Positions 1-9,562 of a stretch of DNA of 64,000 bases are shown in pieces (position 1 is the stretch's first letter; every line of letters starts with the position of its first letter). The notes beneath the pieces were generated by a model that saw only the letters and a list, made by a program, of their open reading frames with translations, ran no database searches and was not told the origin of the DNA. Location of the stretch: the NCBI RefSeq assembly GCF_011393335.1, contig NZ_CP049865.1, positions 2,498,722-2,562,721 of the forward strand, in the 5' to 3' direction. Origin of the DNA: Propioniciclava coleopterorum. GTDB taxonomy: Bacteria > Actinomycetota > Actinomycetes > Propionibacteriales > Propionibacteriaceae. The translations under genes were made by a program, and so were the position numbers.

Positions 1-5
1 AGTGA

Positions 6-1621
<1,616 letters not shown>

Positions 1622-1644
1622 CCCGCTAGCCCCGAAGGTACGCC

Positions 1645-2040
1645 GTGGATTTCAACATGCCGGAGATCATCGTCCTCGGCGCGCTGGCGATCATCATCTT
1701 CGGTCCGGAGAAGCTGCCCGAGCTCGCGCGCAAGGCCGCCCGCGTCCTGGCCTACCTGCGCAAGATCGGCGACGACGCGCGCGGCCAGCTCCGCGAGGAG
1801 CTCGGCCCGGAGTTCGACAACTTCAACATCACCGACCTGAACCCCAAGAACCTGGTCGCGCGGCACCTCCTCTCCGGCGACGAGATCGCCGACTTCCGCG
1901 AGATGCGCGACGACGCGATCGCCACGGGTCAGCTCGTCAAGGACACCGTCAGCGACGCGACGGGCACCTCGACGAGCGACACCCCGGCCGCCGCCGCGGC
2001 GCCCGCGGTGACCGTCCCGTTCGACCCCGAGGCGACCTAG
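1645..2040 (+). CDS. tatB: Sec-independent twin-arginine translocase subunit TatB
   Basis: This is a 131-residue TatA/TatB-family membrane protein. It has a short N-terminal membrane helix with the FGPEKLPEL hinge (about residues 20-28), an amphipathic helix and a long acidic, alanine-rich tail. The long tail and the Phe-Gly-Pro-Glu-Lys-Leu hinge favour TatB over TatA. The GTG at 1645 is chosen because the protein then begins VDFNMPEIIVLG, with a GAAGG ribosome site upstream. The Tat pathway it serves would export folded proteins such as the DmsA homologue in this window. tatA and tatC are not in the window. Confidence 0.85.
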   Translation: MDFNMPEIIVLGALAIIIFGPEKLPELARKAARVLAYLRKIGDDARGQLREELGPEFDNFNITDLNPKNLVARHLLSGDEIADFREMRDDAIATGQLVKDTVSDATGTSTSDTPAAAAAPAVTVPFDPEAT

Positions 2041-2084
2041 GACGCAGCCGCGGCCGGCGTCACCGGCGCGTCGATCCCGTGCGC

Positions 2085-2097
2085 TACCCTTCCGCAC
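2085..2097 (+). promoter_or_regulatory. Probable leaderless -10 element of the MgtE-N/CBS gene
   Basis: TACCCT at 2085-2090 is followed by 7 nt and then the GTG at 2098. The -10 match is weaker than at dapA or mrp. Confidence 0.4.
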
Positions 2098-3356
2098 GTG
2101 AGTGGTTCCCCGACGTCGATCTTCGTGTCGCGCATCAAGGGCCTCCCGATCATGGACGCCAGCGGCGACCAGGTGGGCAAGGTCCGCGACGTCGTCGTGC
2201 AGAACCGCTCCAACGCCCGGCCGCCCCGGGTCAAGGGCCTCGTCGTGGAGCTGTTGCGGCTGCGGCGGGTGTTCCTGCCGATGGAGCGGGTGCACTCGAT
2301 CGACGGGCAGCAGGTCATCATCTCCGGTGTGGTGAACACCGTGGTGTTCCAGCGCCGCGACCAGGAGCGCCTCGTCATGGGCGACCTGTTCGACAAGCGC
2401 GTCGACCGGCCGGGGGAGAAGCCCGCCACGATCTTCGACGTCGCCATCGAACAGAGCCGGACGCGCGCCTGGGAGGTCGGCGAGGTCGCGCTGCGGGAGG
2501 CGACCGGCCGGCCCTTCAGCCGGGGTCACGTCGTGGTGGTCGACTGGGACGAGGTGCCCGACTACTTCGGCGACTCGGCTCAGGGCACCGACCAGGTGGT
2601 GGCCCAGCTCGCGGAGATGAAGCCCGCCGACGTCGCCCGCGAACTGCACGAGATGAGCCCCGAGCGCCGCGCCGAGGTCGTCTCCGCGCTGGAGGACGAC
2701 GTGCTCGCCGAGGCGCTGGAGGAACTGCCCGAAGCCGAGCAGGTCCGCCTGATCCAGCACCTGGACACCGAGCGCGCCGCGGACGTCCTGGAGGAGATGG
2801 ACCCCGACGACGCCGCCGACCTGATCGCCGAGCTGACCCCGAGCTCGCCGAGACGATCCTGCAGCAGATGGAGCCCGAGGACGCCCAGGACGTCCGGACG
2901 CTGCTGAACTACGACGCCGCCACCGCCGGCGGCCTCATGACGCCCGAGCCGGTGATCCTCGGCCCGGACGAGACGGTGGCCGACTGCCTGGCCAAGCTCC
3001 GGCAGGAGGAGGTGACGCCGGCGCTCGCCGCCCTGGCGTTCCTGTGCCGGCCGCCGCTGGACACCCCGACCGGCCGCTACGTGGGGGCGGTCCACATCCA
3101 GCGGCTGCTGCGCGAGCCGCCCTCGACGCTGGCCGCGAACCTGGTGGACGCGTCCATCGCGCCGCTGCGTCCCGACCATTCGGTCGCCCAGGTGAGCCGC
3201 TACTTCGCGACCTACGACCTCGTCTGCGCCCCCGTCGTCGACGACAAGGGCCGCCTGCTCGGCGCGGTCACCGTCGACGACGTCCTCGACCACATCCTGC
3301 CCGCCGACTGGCGCGGCCTGCAGCTAGCGGAGGGGGCCGACGATGCCGCCCGCTGA
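2098..3356 (+). CDS. Soluble PRC-barrel / MgtE N-terminal / CBS domain protein, one frameshift
   Basis: The repaired product has 419 residues. A PRC-barrel-like N-terminal part (ISRIKG-type start, LVVELLRLRRVFLP) is followed by the helical MgtE N-domain repeats (LHEMSPERRAEVV, LDTERAADVLEEMDPDDAADLIAEL). A CBS pair (LMTPEPVILGPDETV to VDDVLDHIL) ends it. There are no membrane helices, so this is not an Mg2+ channel itself. It resembles the soluble actinobacterial MgtE-like proteins usually found beside a DUF1003 gene. The break is at about 2841; one added G gives LTPELAETIL. The next gene starts inside its last codons. A metal- or nucleotide-sensing role is inference. Confidence 0.85.
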
Positions 3357-3848
3357 TCGCCTCAACACCCCGGACGCTCCCGCACCTGGTTCCCCCGGTT
3401 CCGGCTGCCCGACGACGCGTTCGGCTCGTTCGCCGAGAGCTTCGCCCGCTTCATGGGCACGGCCCGGTTCCTGCTGTGGATGACGATCTTCATCATCGTG
3501 TGGATCGTCATCAACCACTACAACTCCGACATCCTCGGCGACCCGTTCCCGTTCATCTTCCTCACCCTGCTGCTGTCGCTGCAGGCCTCCTACTCCGCGC
3601 CGCTGATCCTGCTCGCGCAGAACCGGTCGGAGGCCCGCGAACGCGTCAGCATGGAGCACGACCGCGAGGTGGCCGCGCAGAGCCGCGCCGACATGGACTT
3701 CCTGGCACGCGAGATCGCGTCGCTGCGGATCCGGATCAACGACATGCCGACCCGCGACTTCCTGCGCAGCGAGCTGCGCGACCTGCTGGAGGAACTGAAC
3801 CGCGACGACGACGACAAGGGTGCCCCCGAGCAGCCCGGACGACCCTGA
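3343..3848 (+). CDS. DUF1003 membrane protein, one frameshift
   Basis: This 168-residue protein (after repair) matches the DUF1003 family. It has an N-terminal basic region, an ARFMGTARFLLWM helix, a second hydrophobic segment (PFPFIFLTLLLSLQASYSAP) and a C-terminal coiled helix ending in acidic residues. The start at ATG 3343 overlaps the end of the preceding gene by 14 bases and has a GGAGG-like ribosome site. The frame breaks at 3367-3373; one added G joins MPPADRLNTPG to the RTWFPRFRLPDDAFGSFAES segment. Pairing with the MgtE-N/CBS gene is common in actinobacteria. The function is unknown. Confidence 0.85.
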
Positions 3849-3872
3849 GTCGGCTTCTCCATCGCGCTGTCC

Positions 3873-3884
3873 TAGACTGAGGGC
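3873..3884 (+). promoter_or_regulatory. Leaderless -10 element of mrp
   Basis: TAGACT at 3873-3878 is followed by 6 nt and then the ATG at 3885. Confidence 0.6.
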
Positions 3885-5038
3885 ATGTCTGTCGCCAGCC
3901 TCACCGATGCCGTGTGGGACGCCCTGTCCCACGTTCAGGACCCCGAGATCCACAAGCCGATCACCGAACTCGGCATGGTCGAGTCGGTCGAGGTCGACGA
4001 GGCCGGCCAGGCGAGCGTGTCGGTGCTGCTCACCATCTCGGGCTGCCCCATGCAGAACACCATCGAGCACGACGTGCACGCCGCGCTGCAGGGCGTCGAG
4101 GGCGTCACCGGGCTCGACCTGAACTTCGGCGTCATGAGCGACGCGCAGCGCGACGAGCTCAAGACCAAGCTGCGCGGCGGCGTCCGGGACCGGGAGATCC
4201 CGTTCTCCAAGGACGACAACCTCACCCAGGTGCTGCTGATCGCGTCCGGCAAGGGCGGCGTCGGCAAGTCCAGCGTGACGGTCAACCTCGCGACCGCGCT
4301 CGCGGCCCAGGGCAAGCGCGTCGGCATCCTGGACGCCGACATCTACGGCCACTCCGTCCCGCAGATGCTCGGCATCGCGGACGCCGACGTGACCGGCATC
4401 GACGACATGATCATCCCCGTGCCCGCGGGGAGAACCTGAGCGCCATCTCGATCGGCATGCTCAAGCAGTCCCGCGACCAGGTGATCGCCTGGCGGGGCCC
4501 CATCCTGGACCGGGCCATCCAGCAGTTCCTGGCCGACGTGTACTGGGGCGACCTGGACTTCCTGCTGGTCGACCTGCCCCCCGGCACGGGCGACGTCGCG
4601 ATGAGCCTGGGGGCGAAGCTCCCCAACGCCGAGGTGATCGTCGTCACCACGCCGCAGCAGGCCGCCGCCGAGGTGGCCGAGCGCGCCGGCACCATGGCGT
4701 CCATGGTCGAGCAGAAGGTGCTCGGCGTCGTGGAGAACATGGCCTACCTGGACGCCGAGTGCCCGCACTGCGGCCAGACGCACCGCGTCGACCTGTTCGG
4801 CTCGGGCGGCGGCGCCCGCGTCGCCGAGGCGCTGACGCTGCGGCTGGGCTACGACGTGCCGCTGCTGGCCGAGGTGCCGATCGACGCGCGCATGAGCAGC
4901 TCGGGCGACGCGGGCGTGCCGCTGGTGCGCCAGGACGCCGAGCGTCCCGCGGCCGCCGCCCTGGCGGGGCTGGCCGAGCGGTTGGCGTCCCGGCGGCGCG
5001 GGCTGGCCGGCCGGAAGCTGACGCTGCACGTCGGCTGA
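3885..5038 (+). CDS. mrp: Mrp/ApbC-family iron-sulfur cluster carrier ATPase, one frameshift
   Basis: This is a 384-residue P-loop ATPase that carries and delivers Fe-S clusters. Residues 1-95 form a MIP18/DUF59 domain (VQDPEIHKPITELGMV, ISGCPMQNTI). The deviant Walker A GKGGVGKSS is near residue 122, followed by VGILDADIYGHS and the switch region LLVDLPPGTGDV. The CPHCG pair near residue 290 bridges the dimer cluster. Fe-S carriers fit the many Fe-S enzymes of the nar/dms region. The frame breaks at 4427-4430, a G run; adding one G gives VPAGENLSAISIGM. The gene is normally intact and conserved, so a sequence error is likely. Confidence 0.9.
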
Positions 5039-5068
5039 GCGGCCGCTCGGCGCCGGGACGCCGGCGGG

Positions 5069-5497
5069 TCAGTCGACCCGCTCGAAGGTCACCGGCGTCG
5101 CCAACTCCACAGTGCGCGACACCGTGCAGTCCCGCTCGTGCGACGCCCGCAGGGCGTTGTCGATCCGGGCGCGGGCCTGATCGCCCTCGGGGCCCTCGGG
5201 GAACTCCAGCGCGAACCGCAGGGTGACGTCCTCGAGGTGATTCCCGCCCTCGGTGGACTTGCGTCCCGACGCCGTCACCTCGAAGCGGGTGGGCTCCGCG
5301 CGCCGCGCGGTGACCACGTCGACGTCGATCGCCGAGCAGCCCGCCAGTGCCGCGAGCAGCAGTTCGACGGGGCTGAGGGCGCCCTCGCCGCCCACGCGGA
5401 CGGTGGCGCCCGCGGCGTTCGTGGCCTCGTACGTCCGCGCGCCGGTGCGCGTCAGCGTGATCGAAGTGGGCGGTGCGGTGTGCGGAGTCTGGGTCAT
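5069..5497 (-). CDS. OsmC family peroxiredoxin-like protein
   Basis: This is a complete 142-residue OsmC/Ohr-fold protein. The first conserved cysteine is in LLLAALAGCSAIDV and the second in ASHERDCTVSRTV. These two thiols reduce organic hydroperoxides in the family. The short form without a clear Ohr signature fits the general OsmC group better than OhrR-linked Ohr. It diverges from a GNAT gene with only 39 bp between start codons, and the two promoters appear to overlap. Confidence 0.88.
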   Translation of the reverse strand: MTQTPHTAPPTSITLTRTGARTYEATNAAGATVRVGGEGALSPVELLLAALAGCSAIDVDVVTARRAEPTRFEVTASGRKSTEGGNHLEDVTLRFALEFPEGPEGDQARARIDNALRASHERDCTVSRTVELATPVTFERVD

Positions 5498-5509
5498 CGG
5501 CCCATTCTG
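5498..5509 (-). promoter_or_regulatory. Leaderless -10 element of osmC-like gene
   Basis: CAGAAT on the minus strand (5509-5504) lies 6 nt before the ATG at 5497. The predicted -35 position falls on the -10 of the divergent GNAT gene. Confidence 0.5.
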
Positions 5510-5524
5510 CCTCGTCAGCGCCGA

Positions 5525-5536
5525 TAGGCTGCCTCC
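5525..5536 (+). promoter_or_regulatory. Leaderless -10 element of GNAT gene
   Basis: TAGGCT at 5525-5530 is followed by 6 nt and then the GTG at 5537. Its predicted -35 overlaps the -10 of the divergent osmC-like gene. Confidence 0.55.
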
Positions 5537-6223
5537 GTGCTGGACGACACGCGGCGCCGCATCGACGGGCACTGGGCCCGCCGGTTCGGCATGCCCGTTC
5601 CGGGGCTCTCGCCCGTCATGGTCGGCTCGACCGGACTGCACGAGGACGCGGCGCTGGTGCTGCTGCTGGGCGACCACGCCTACGTGGACGCCCCCCGGGC
5701 GCACCTGGACGCCGTCGCGGCGACCGTCGGCGCGCTGCCCCCGGGCGCCGTGCTGGACCCGGCGTCCTGGGGCGCGCTGGCCTCCGGCCCCGTGCTGGGG
5801 CCGGCCGACCACTTCTGGGCGGATCGCTCCACCGAACTGCGGCCCGACGTCGGGCTACTGGACGCCGCTCGCCGCGACGAGTTGGCCGCGCACGTGTCGG
5901 CGACCGAGTGGGCCGACGCCGGCTTCGACCGGCCCGTGCAGGCGTCGTTCGGGATCGTCGAGGACGGTGAGGTCGTGGCCGCGTCCGTCGTGACGCCGCT
6001 GTGGGGCTGGCCGCTGGACGTGGGCGTCCTCGTGCGCCCCGACGCGCGCGGGCAGGGCCACGGCCGCCGGGTCGCGCAGGCGGCGCTCGCCTCCGCGATC
6101 GGGATGAGCGGGTTCGCCGGCTACCGGGTGGAGCGGTCGAACACGGCCTCGCGGGCCATCGCGCTCGGGCTGGGGCTGACCCCGCACGGGGCCAACCTGA
6201 GCGTGCCCCTGCCCGTAGGCTGA
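5537..6223 (+). CDS. GNAT family N-acetyltransferase
   Basis: This 228-residue protein carries a GNAT fold in its second half. The acetyl-CoA loop is VLVRPDARGQGHGRRVAQAAL (about residues 165-185), and the last strand is GYRVERSNTASRAIALGLGL. The N-terminal half has no motif I can name. The GTG at 5537 is set by a TAGGCT element 6 nt upstream. Substrate is unknown. It is followed directly by the CitE-like gene, which has its own promoter element. Confidence 0.75.
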   Translation: MLDDTRRRIDGHWARRFGMPVPGLSPVMVGSTGLHEDAALVLLLGDHAYVDAPRAHLDAVAATVGALPPGAVLDPASWGALASGPVLGPADHFWADRSTELRPDVGLLDAARRDELAAHVSATEWADAGFDRPVQASFGIVEDGEVVAASVVTPLWGWPLDVGVLVRPDARGQGHGRRVAQAALASAIGMSGFAGYRVERSNTASRAIALGLGLTPHGANLSVPLPVG

Positions 6224-6227
6224 CGCC
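6216..6227 (+). promoter_or_regulatory. Leaderless -10 element of CitE-like gene
   Basis: TAGGCT at 6216-6221 overlaps the stop of the GNAT gene and is followed by 6 nt and the ATG at 6228. Confidence 0.5.
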
Positions 6228-7184
6228 ATGCCGACCACGCCTCGTCCCGACCGTGTCCGCCGCACGGTGCTCGCCGTCCCCGGGTCCTCCGACCGCTTCA
6301 TCGAGAAGGCGCGCGGGCTGGGCGTGGACGCGCTGTTCCTCGACCTGGAGGACGCCGTCGCCCCGGCCGTGAAGGAGGAGTCCCGGCACCGCATCGTCGC
6401 GGCGCTGCGCGACCCGGCCGGCTTCGCGGCGCCGACCGTCACCGTCCGGGTCAACGACTGGTCGACGCCGTGGACGTTCCGCGACACCGAGACCGTCGTG
6501 CTGGGCGCGGGCTCCCGGATCGACTGCCTCGTGCTGCCCAAGGTGACCCGCGCCGACCAGGTGGTGGCCCTCGACCTGCTGCTGACCCAACTCGAGCACG
6601 AGGCGGGACTGCCCGTCGGCGGGATCGGCATCGAGGCGCAGATCGAGGAGGCCCGCGGGCTGACGCACGTGAACGAGATCGCCGCGTCCTCGCCGCGGCT
6701 GGAGACCCTGGTGTACGGGCCGGGCGACTTCATGGCGTCCATGGGGATGGCCGGGCTGAACGTCGGAGCCCAGCCCGCCGGCTACCCGGCCGACGCGTTC
6801 CACCACGTCATGATGACGATCCTGGTCGCCGCCCGCGCGCACGGCCTGCAGGCCGTCGACGGGCCCTTCGTCGCGATCCGGGACGTCGACGGGTTCACCG
6901 CGTCCGCGCGCCGCGCGGCCGCGCTCGGGTACGACGGCAAGTGGGTGCTGCACCCGGGGCAGGTCGAGGCCGGCAACGTGGCGTTCTCGCCCGACCCGGC
7001 CGACCTGGCGCGCGCCGAGCGGATCATGACGGCGTACGCCGAAGCGGGAACGGCGGCCGGGGGAGCGCGCGGCGCTATCGTGGTGGACGACGAGATGGTC
7101 GATGAGGCCGGGGTGAAACTCGCCGCGGCGATCGTGGCCCGCGGCCGGGCGGCCGGATCCACGATCGGGAGGGAATCAGCATGA
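6228..7184 (+). CDS. CitE/HpcH family CoA-ester lyase
   Basis: This is a 318-residue HpcH/HpaI (citrate lyase beta-like) TIM barrel. Signature segments are LAVPGSSDRFIEKA, ALFLDLEDAV (Mg2+-binding acidic residues), GIGIEAQIEEARGL and YGPGDFMASMGM, with GKWVLHPGQVE near residue 240. Members cleave or form malyl-, citramalyl- or related CoA esters. A free-standing gene without citD/citF argues against a citrate lyase complex and for an L-malyl-CoA or citramalyl-CoA lyase/thioesterase-like role. The exact substrate is inference. The stop codon overlaps the start of the next gene by 4 nt. Confidence 0.85.
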   Translation: MPTTPRPDRVRRTVLAVPGSSDRFIEKARGLGVDALFLDLEDAVAPAVKEESRHRIVAALRDPAGFAAPTVTVRVNDWSTPWTFRDTETVVLGAGSRIDCLVLPKVTRADQVVALDLLLTQLEHEAGLPVGGIGIEAQIEEARGLTHVNEIAASSPRLETLVYGPGDFMASMGMAGLNVGAQPAGYPADAFHHVMMTILVAARAHGLQAVDGPFVAIRDVDGFTASARRAAALGYDGKWVLHPGQVEAGNVAFSPDPADLARAERIMTAYAEAGTAAGGARGAIVVDDEMVDEAGVKLAAAIVARGRAAGSTIGRESA

Positions 7185-8106
7185 CGCAGCCCAACGCCTT
7201 GAGCGCGAGTTCCTCGCTGTTCAAGCTGGAGTACCCCCAGTCACTGGGGGTCTACGACAGCTACTCCGACGCGCAGAAGGCCGTCGACCAGCTCGCCGAC
7301 TCGAACTTCCCGGTCACCAACCTGGCGATCGTCGGCACCGACCTGCGCCTGGTCGAGCGGGTCACCGGACGCCGCACCTGGGGCACGGTGCTGGGCCAGG
7401 GCGTGACGAGCGGCCTGTCGACGGGCTTCATCGTCGCGATCGTGATGATGATCCTGCAGCCGCAGCCCGATTCGTTCTTCGCGCAGCTGTTGACGGCGCT
7501 GCTGATCGGCGTCGTGATCGGCCTGCTGTTCTCGGTGCTGGGCTACGTGCTCGCCCGCGGACGCCGCGACTTCACGTCGGTGTCGCAGACCATCGCCACC
7601 AAGTACGAGCTGTTGTGCGAGCACAAGGTCGCCGGGCAGGCCCGCGAGCTGCTCGCCAAGGGCGCCGCCACGCGCGGCAACCAGTTCAACCAGCCGGCGC
7701 CGGCCGCCTACCCGGCCTACCCCGGCGCCGACCAGCAGCAGCCCGGCTACGGGCAGGGCTATCCGCCGCCGGCCGGCTACGGCCAGCAAGGCTGGACCCA
7801 GGGCGGCTACCCGCAGCAGCCCTACGATCAGGGCTACGGGCAGCAGGCCCCCGCCCCGTACGGCCAGCCCGCCCCGGACGCCTACGGGCAGCAGCCTCCG
7901 GGCGGCTACGGCCAGACCCCGGGCTACGGGGAACAGGCGCCCGCCCCGGCTACGGCGAACAGGTGCCCTACGGCGCCACCGGCGGCCAGGAGTGGCGTCC
8001 CGGCCCCCAGAGCCCGGTCGATCCCGACGCCCCGCGCCGAGACCAGGACGAGTCCGAGGACCCGGATCGGGGCTTCCGCCGCCCCGAGGGCGACGACCGG
8101 GGCTGA
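7181..8106 (+). CDS. General-stress-type membrane protein with Gly/Tyr/Gln-rich tail, one frameshift
   Basis: The N-terminal 60 residues match the general stress protein 17M-like (YflT) fold (LGVYDSYSDAQKAVDQLADSNFPV). Two membrane segments follow (GLSTGFIVAIVMMIL and LLTALLIGVVIGLLFSVLGYVLA). A long low-complexity tail is built from repeats of the form GYGQQ, YGQP and GYGE with many prolines (residues 165-270). It is translationally coupled to the CitE-like gene by an ATGA overlap. The frame breaks at about 7948; one added G continues the repeat as PGYGEQVPYGATGGQEW and gives 308 residues. Actinobacterial proteins of this layout are common but uncharacterised. Confidence 0.8.
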
Positions 8107-8123
8107 TCCCTCTCCGAACGCGG

Positions 8124-8158
8124 CCGTGCCGCCCCTCCCGACGGGAGGGGCGGCACGG
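8124..8158. terminator. Strong bidirectional hairpin between convergent genes
   Basis: A perfect inverted repeat with 15-16 bp arms (CCGTGCCGCCCCTCCC and its complement) and a 3-nt centre lies between the stop codons of the stress-type protein (+) and TrpB2 (-). It has a short T-rich tail on the plus side (GGTTGTCTT). Confidence 0.85.
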
Positions 8159-8170
8159 TTGTCTTCGGGC

Positions 8171-9481
8171 TCAGGCGTCCAGCATGTTGCCGCTGAGGTA
8201 CTCCGCGTAGGCGGGCAGGTCGAGCTGACCCGAGCCCGACACCCCGATGAGGATCACCGGAGAGGTGCCGTCCTCGGCCGCCTGCCGCGCCTGGCGCAGC
8301 GCGCCGGCGATCGCGTGGTTGGACTCCGAGGCGGGCACGATGCCCTCGGCGCGGGCGAACTCCACGCCCGCGGCGAACGCCTCGCGCTGCTTGACGGCGA
8401 TCGCCCGCAGCAGGCCCTCGTGGTAGGCGTGCGACACCAGCGGCGCCATGCCGTGGTAGCGCAGGCCGCCCGCGTGCACCGGGTCCGGCACGAAGTCGGC
8501 GCCGAGGGTGTACATCTTCAGCAGCGGCGTCATCTGCGAGCTGTCGCCGAAGTCGTAGCGGTACTCGCCCTCGGTCAGCGAGGGGGCGGCCGCGGGCTCG
8601 CACGCCACCACGTCCACGTTCATCCGGCCCTCGATGTTCTCCCGCAGGAACGGGAAGCTGATGCCGGCCAGGTTCGAGCCGCCGCCCGCGCACGCGAACA
8701 GGAAGTCGGGCGCCTCCTCGCCGAACTTCGCGAGCTGCTTGATCGCCTCCTGCCCGATGACGCTCTGGTGCAGCGTCACGTGGTTGAGCACCGAGCCGAG
8801 CGCGTAGGAGGCGCCGGGGTCGGACGCCGCGACCTCGATCGCCTCCGAGATCGCCATGCCGAGGCTGCCCGGGGTGTCGGGGAACCGCTCGCGGAGCGCG
8901 CGGCCGGCCTGGGTGGCGTCGGACGGGGACGCCGTGACGGAGGCGCCGTAGGTCTCCATCAGGATGCGGCGGTACGGCTTGGAGTCGAAGGTGCTGCGGA
9001 CCTGCCACACCTCGCACGACTGGCCGAAGATCTGCGTGGCGAACGCGAGCGCCGAGCCCCACTGTCCGGCGCCGGTCTCGGTGGTGAGGCGCATGCGCCC
9101 GGCCTCGCGGTTGTAGAAGGCCTGCGGCACGGCGGAGTTGGTCTTGTGCGACCCGACCGGGGACTCGCCCTCGTACTTGTAGTAGATGCGGGCCGTCGTG
9201 CCCAGCGCCTGCTCCAGCCGGCGCGCGCGATGCAGCGGCGAGGGACGCCACAGGCGGTAGATCTCGCGGACCTTCTCGGGGATCTCGATCCACCGCTCGG
9301 TGGAGAGCTCCTGCTCGATCAGCCCGGCGGGGAACAGCGCGGCCAGATCCTCGGCCTGCAGCGGCTGCTGCGTGCCCGGATGCAGGTGCGGCGGCGGCGG
9401 CGTGGGGAGGTCAGCCGTGATGTTGTACCAGTGCGTGGGGATCTCGTCCTCGTCGAGGAAGACCTTCGTCAGTTCGGCCAT
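8171..9481 (-). CDS. TrpB-like pyridoxal-phosphate enzyme (TrpB2 type)
   Basis: This 436-residue PLP enzyme is tryptophan synthase beta of the TrpB2 class (TIGR01415-like). The PLP lysine is in GESPVGSHKTNSA (about residue 113), the phosphate loop is CAGGGSNLAG, and the extended N-terminal part reads WYNITADLPTPPPPHLHPG. TrpB2 proteins make tryptophan from indole and serine. They lack the standard TrpA contact region, and many act as indole scavengers. It stands alone, with no trp genes around. The start at ATG 9481 has a TACAGT element 6 nt upstream. Confidence 0.9.
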   Translation of the reverse strand: MAELTKVFLDEDEIPTHWYNITADLPTPPPPHLHPGTQQPLQAEDLAALFPAGLIEQELSTERWIEIPEKVREIYRLWRPSPLHRARRLEQALGTTARIYYKYEGESPVGSHKTNSAVPQAFYNREAGRMRLTTETGAGQWGSALAFATQIFGQSCEVWQVRSTFDSKPYRRILMETYGASVTASPSDATQAGRALRERFPDTPGSLGMAISEAIEVAASDPGASYALGSVLNHVTLHQSVIGQEAIKQLAKFGEEAPDFLFACAGGGSNLAGISFPFLRENIEGRMNVDVVACEPAAAPSLTEGEYRYDFGDSSQMTPLLKMYTLGADFVPDPVHAGGLRYHGMAPLVSHAYHEGLLRAIAVKQREAFAAGVEFARAEGIVPASESNHAIAGALRQARQAAEDGTSPVILIGVSGSGQLDLPAYAEYLSGNMLDA

Positions 9482-9493
9482 GGCTGAACTGTA
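9482..9493 (-). promoter_or_regulatory. Leaderless -10 element of trpB2
   Basis: TACAGT (minus strand, 9493-9488) lies 6 nt before the ATG at 9481. Confidence 0.5.
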
Positions 9494-9562
9494 GGGCGTC
9501 GGGCGCACCGCGCGCGCGACGCCCATAACCGCCGCCCGGACGCGTCCGGACGGCGGCGCGGC

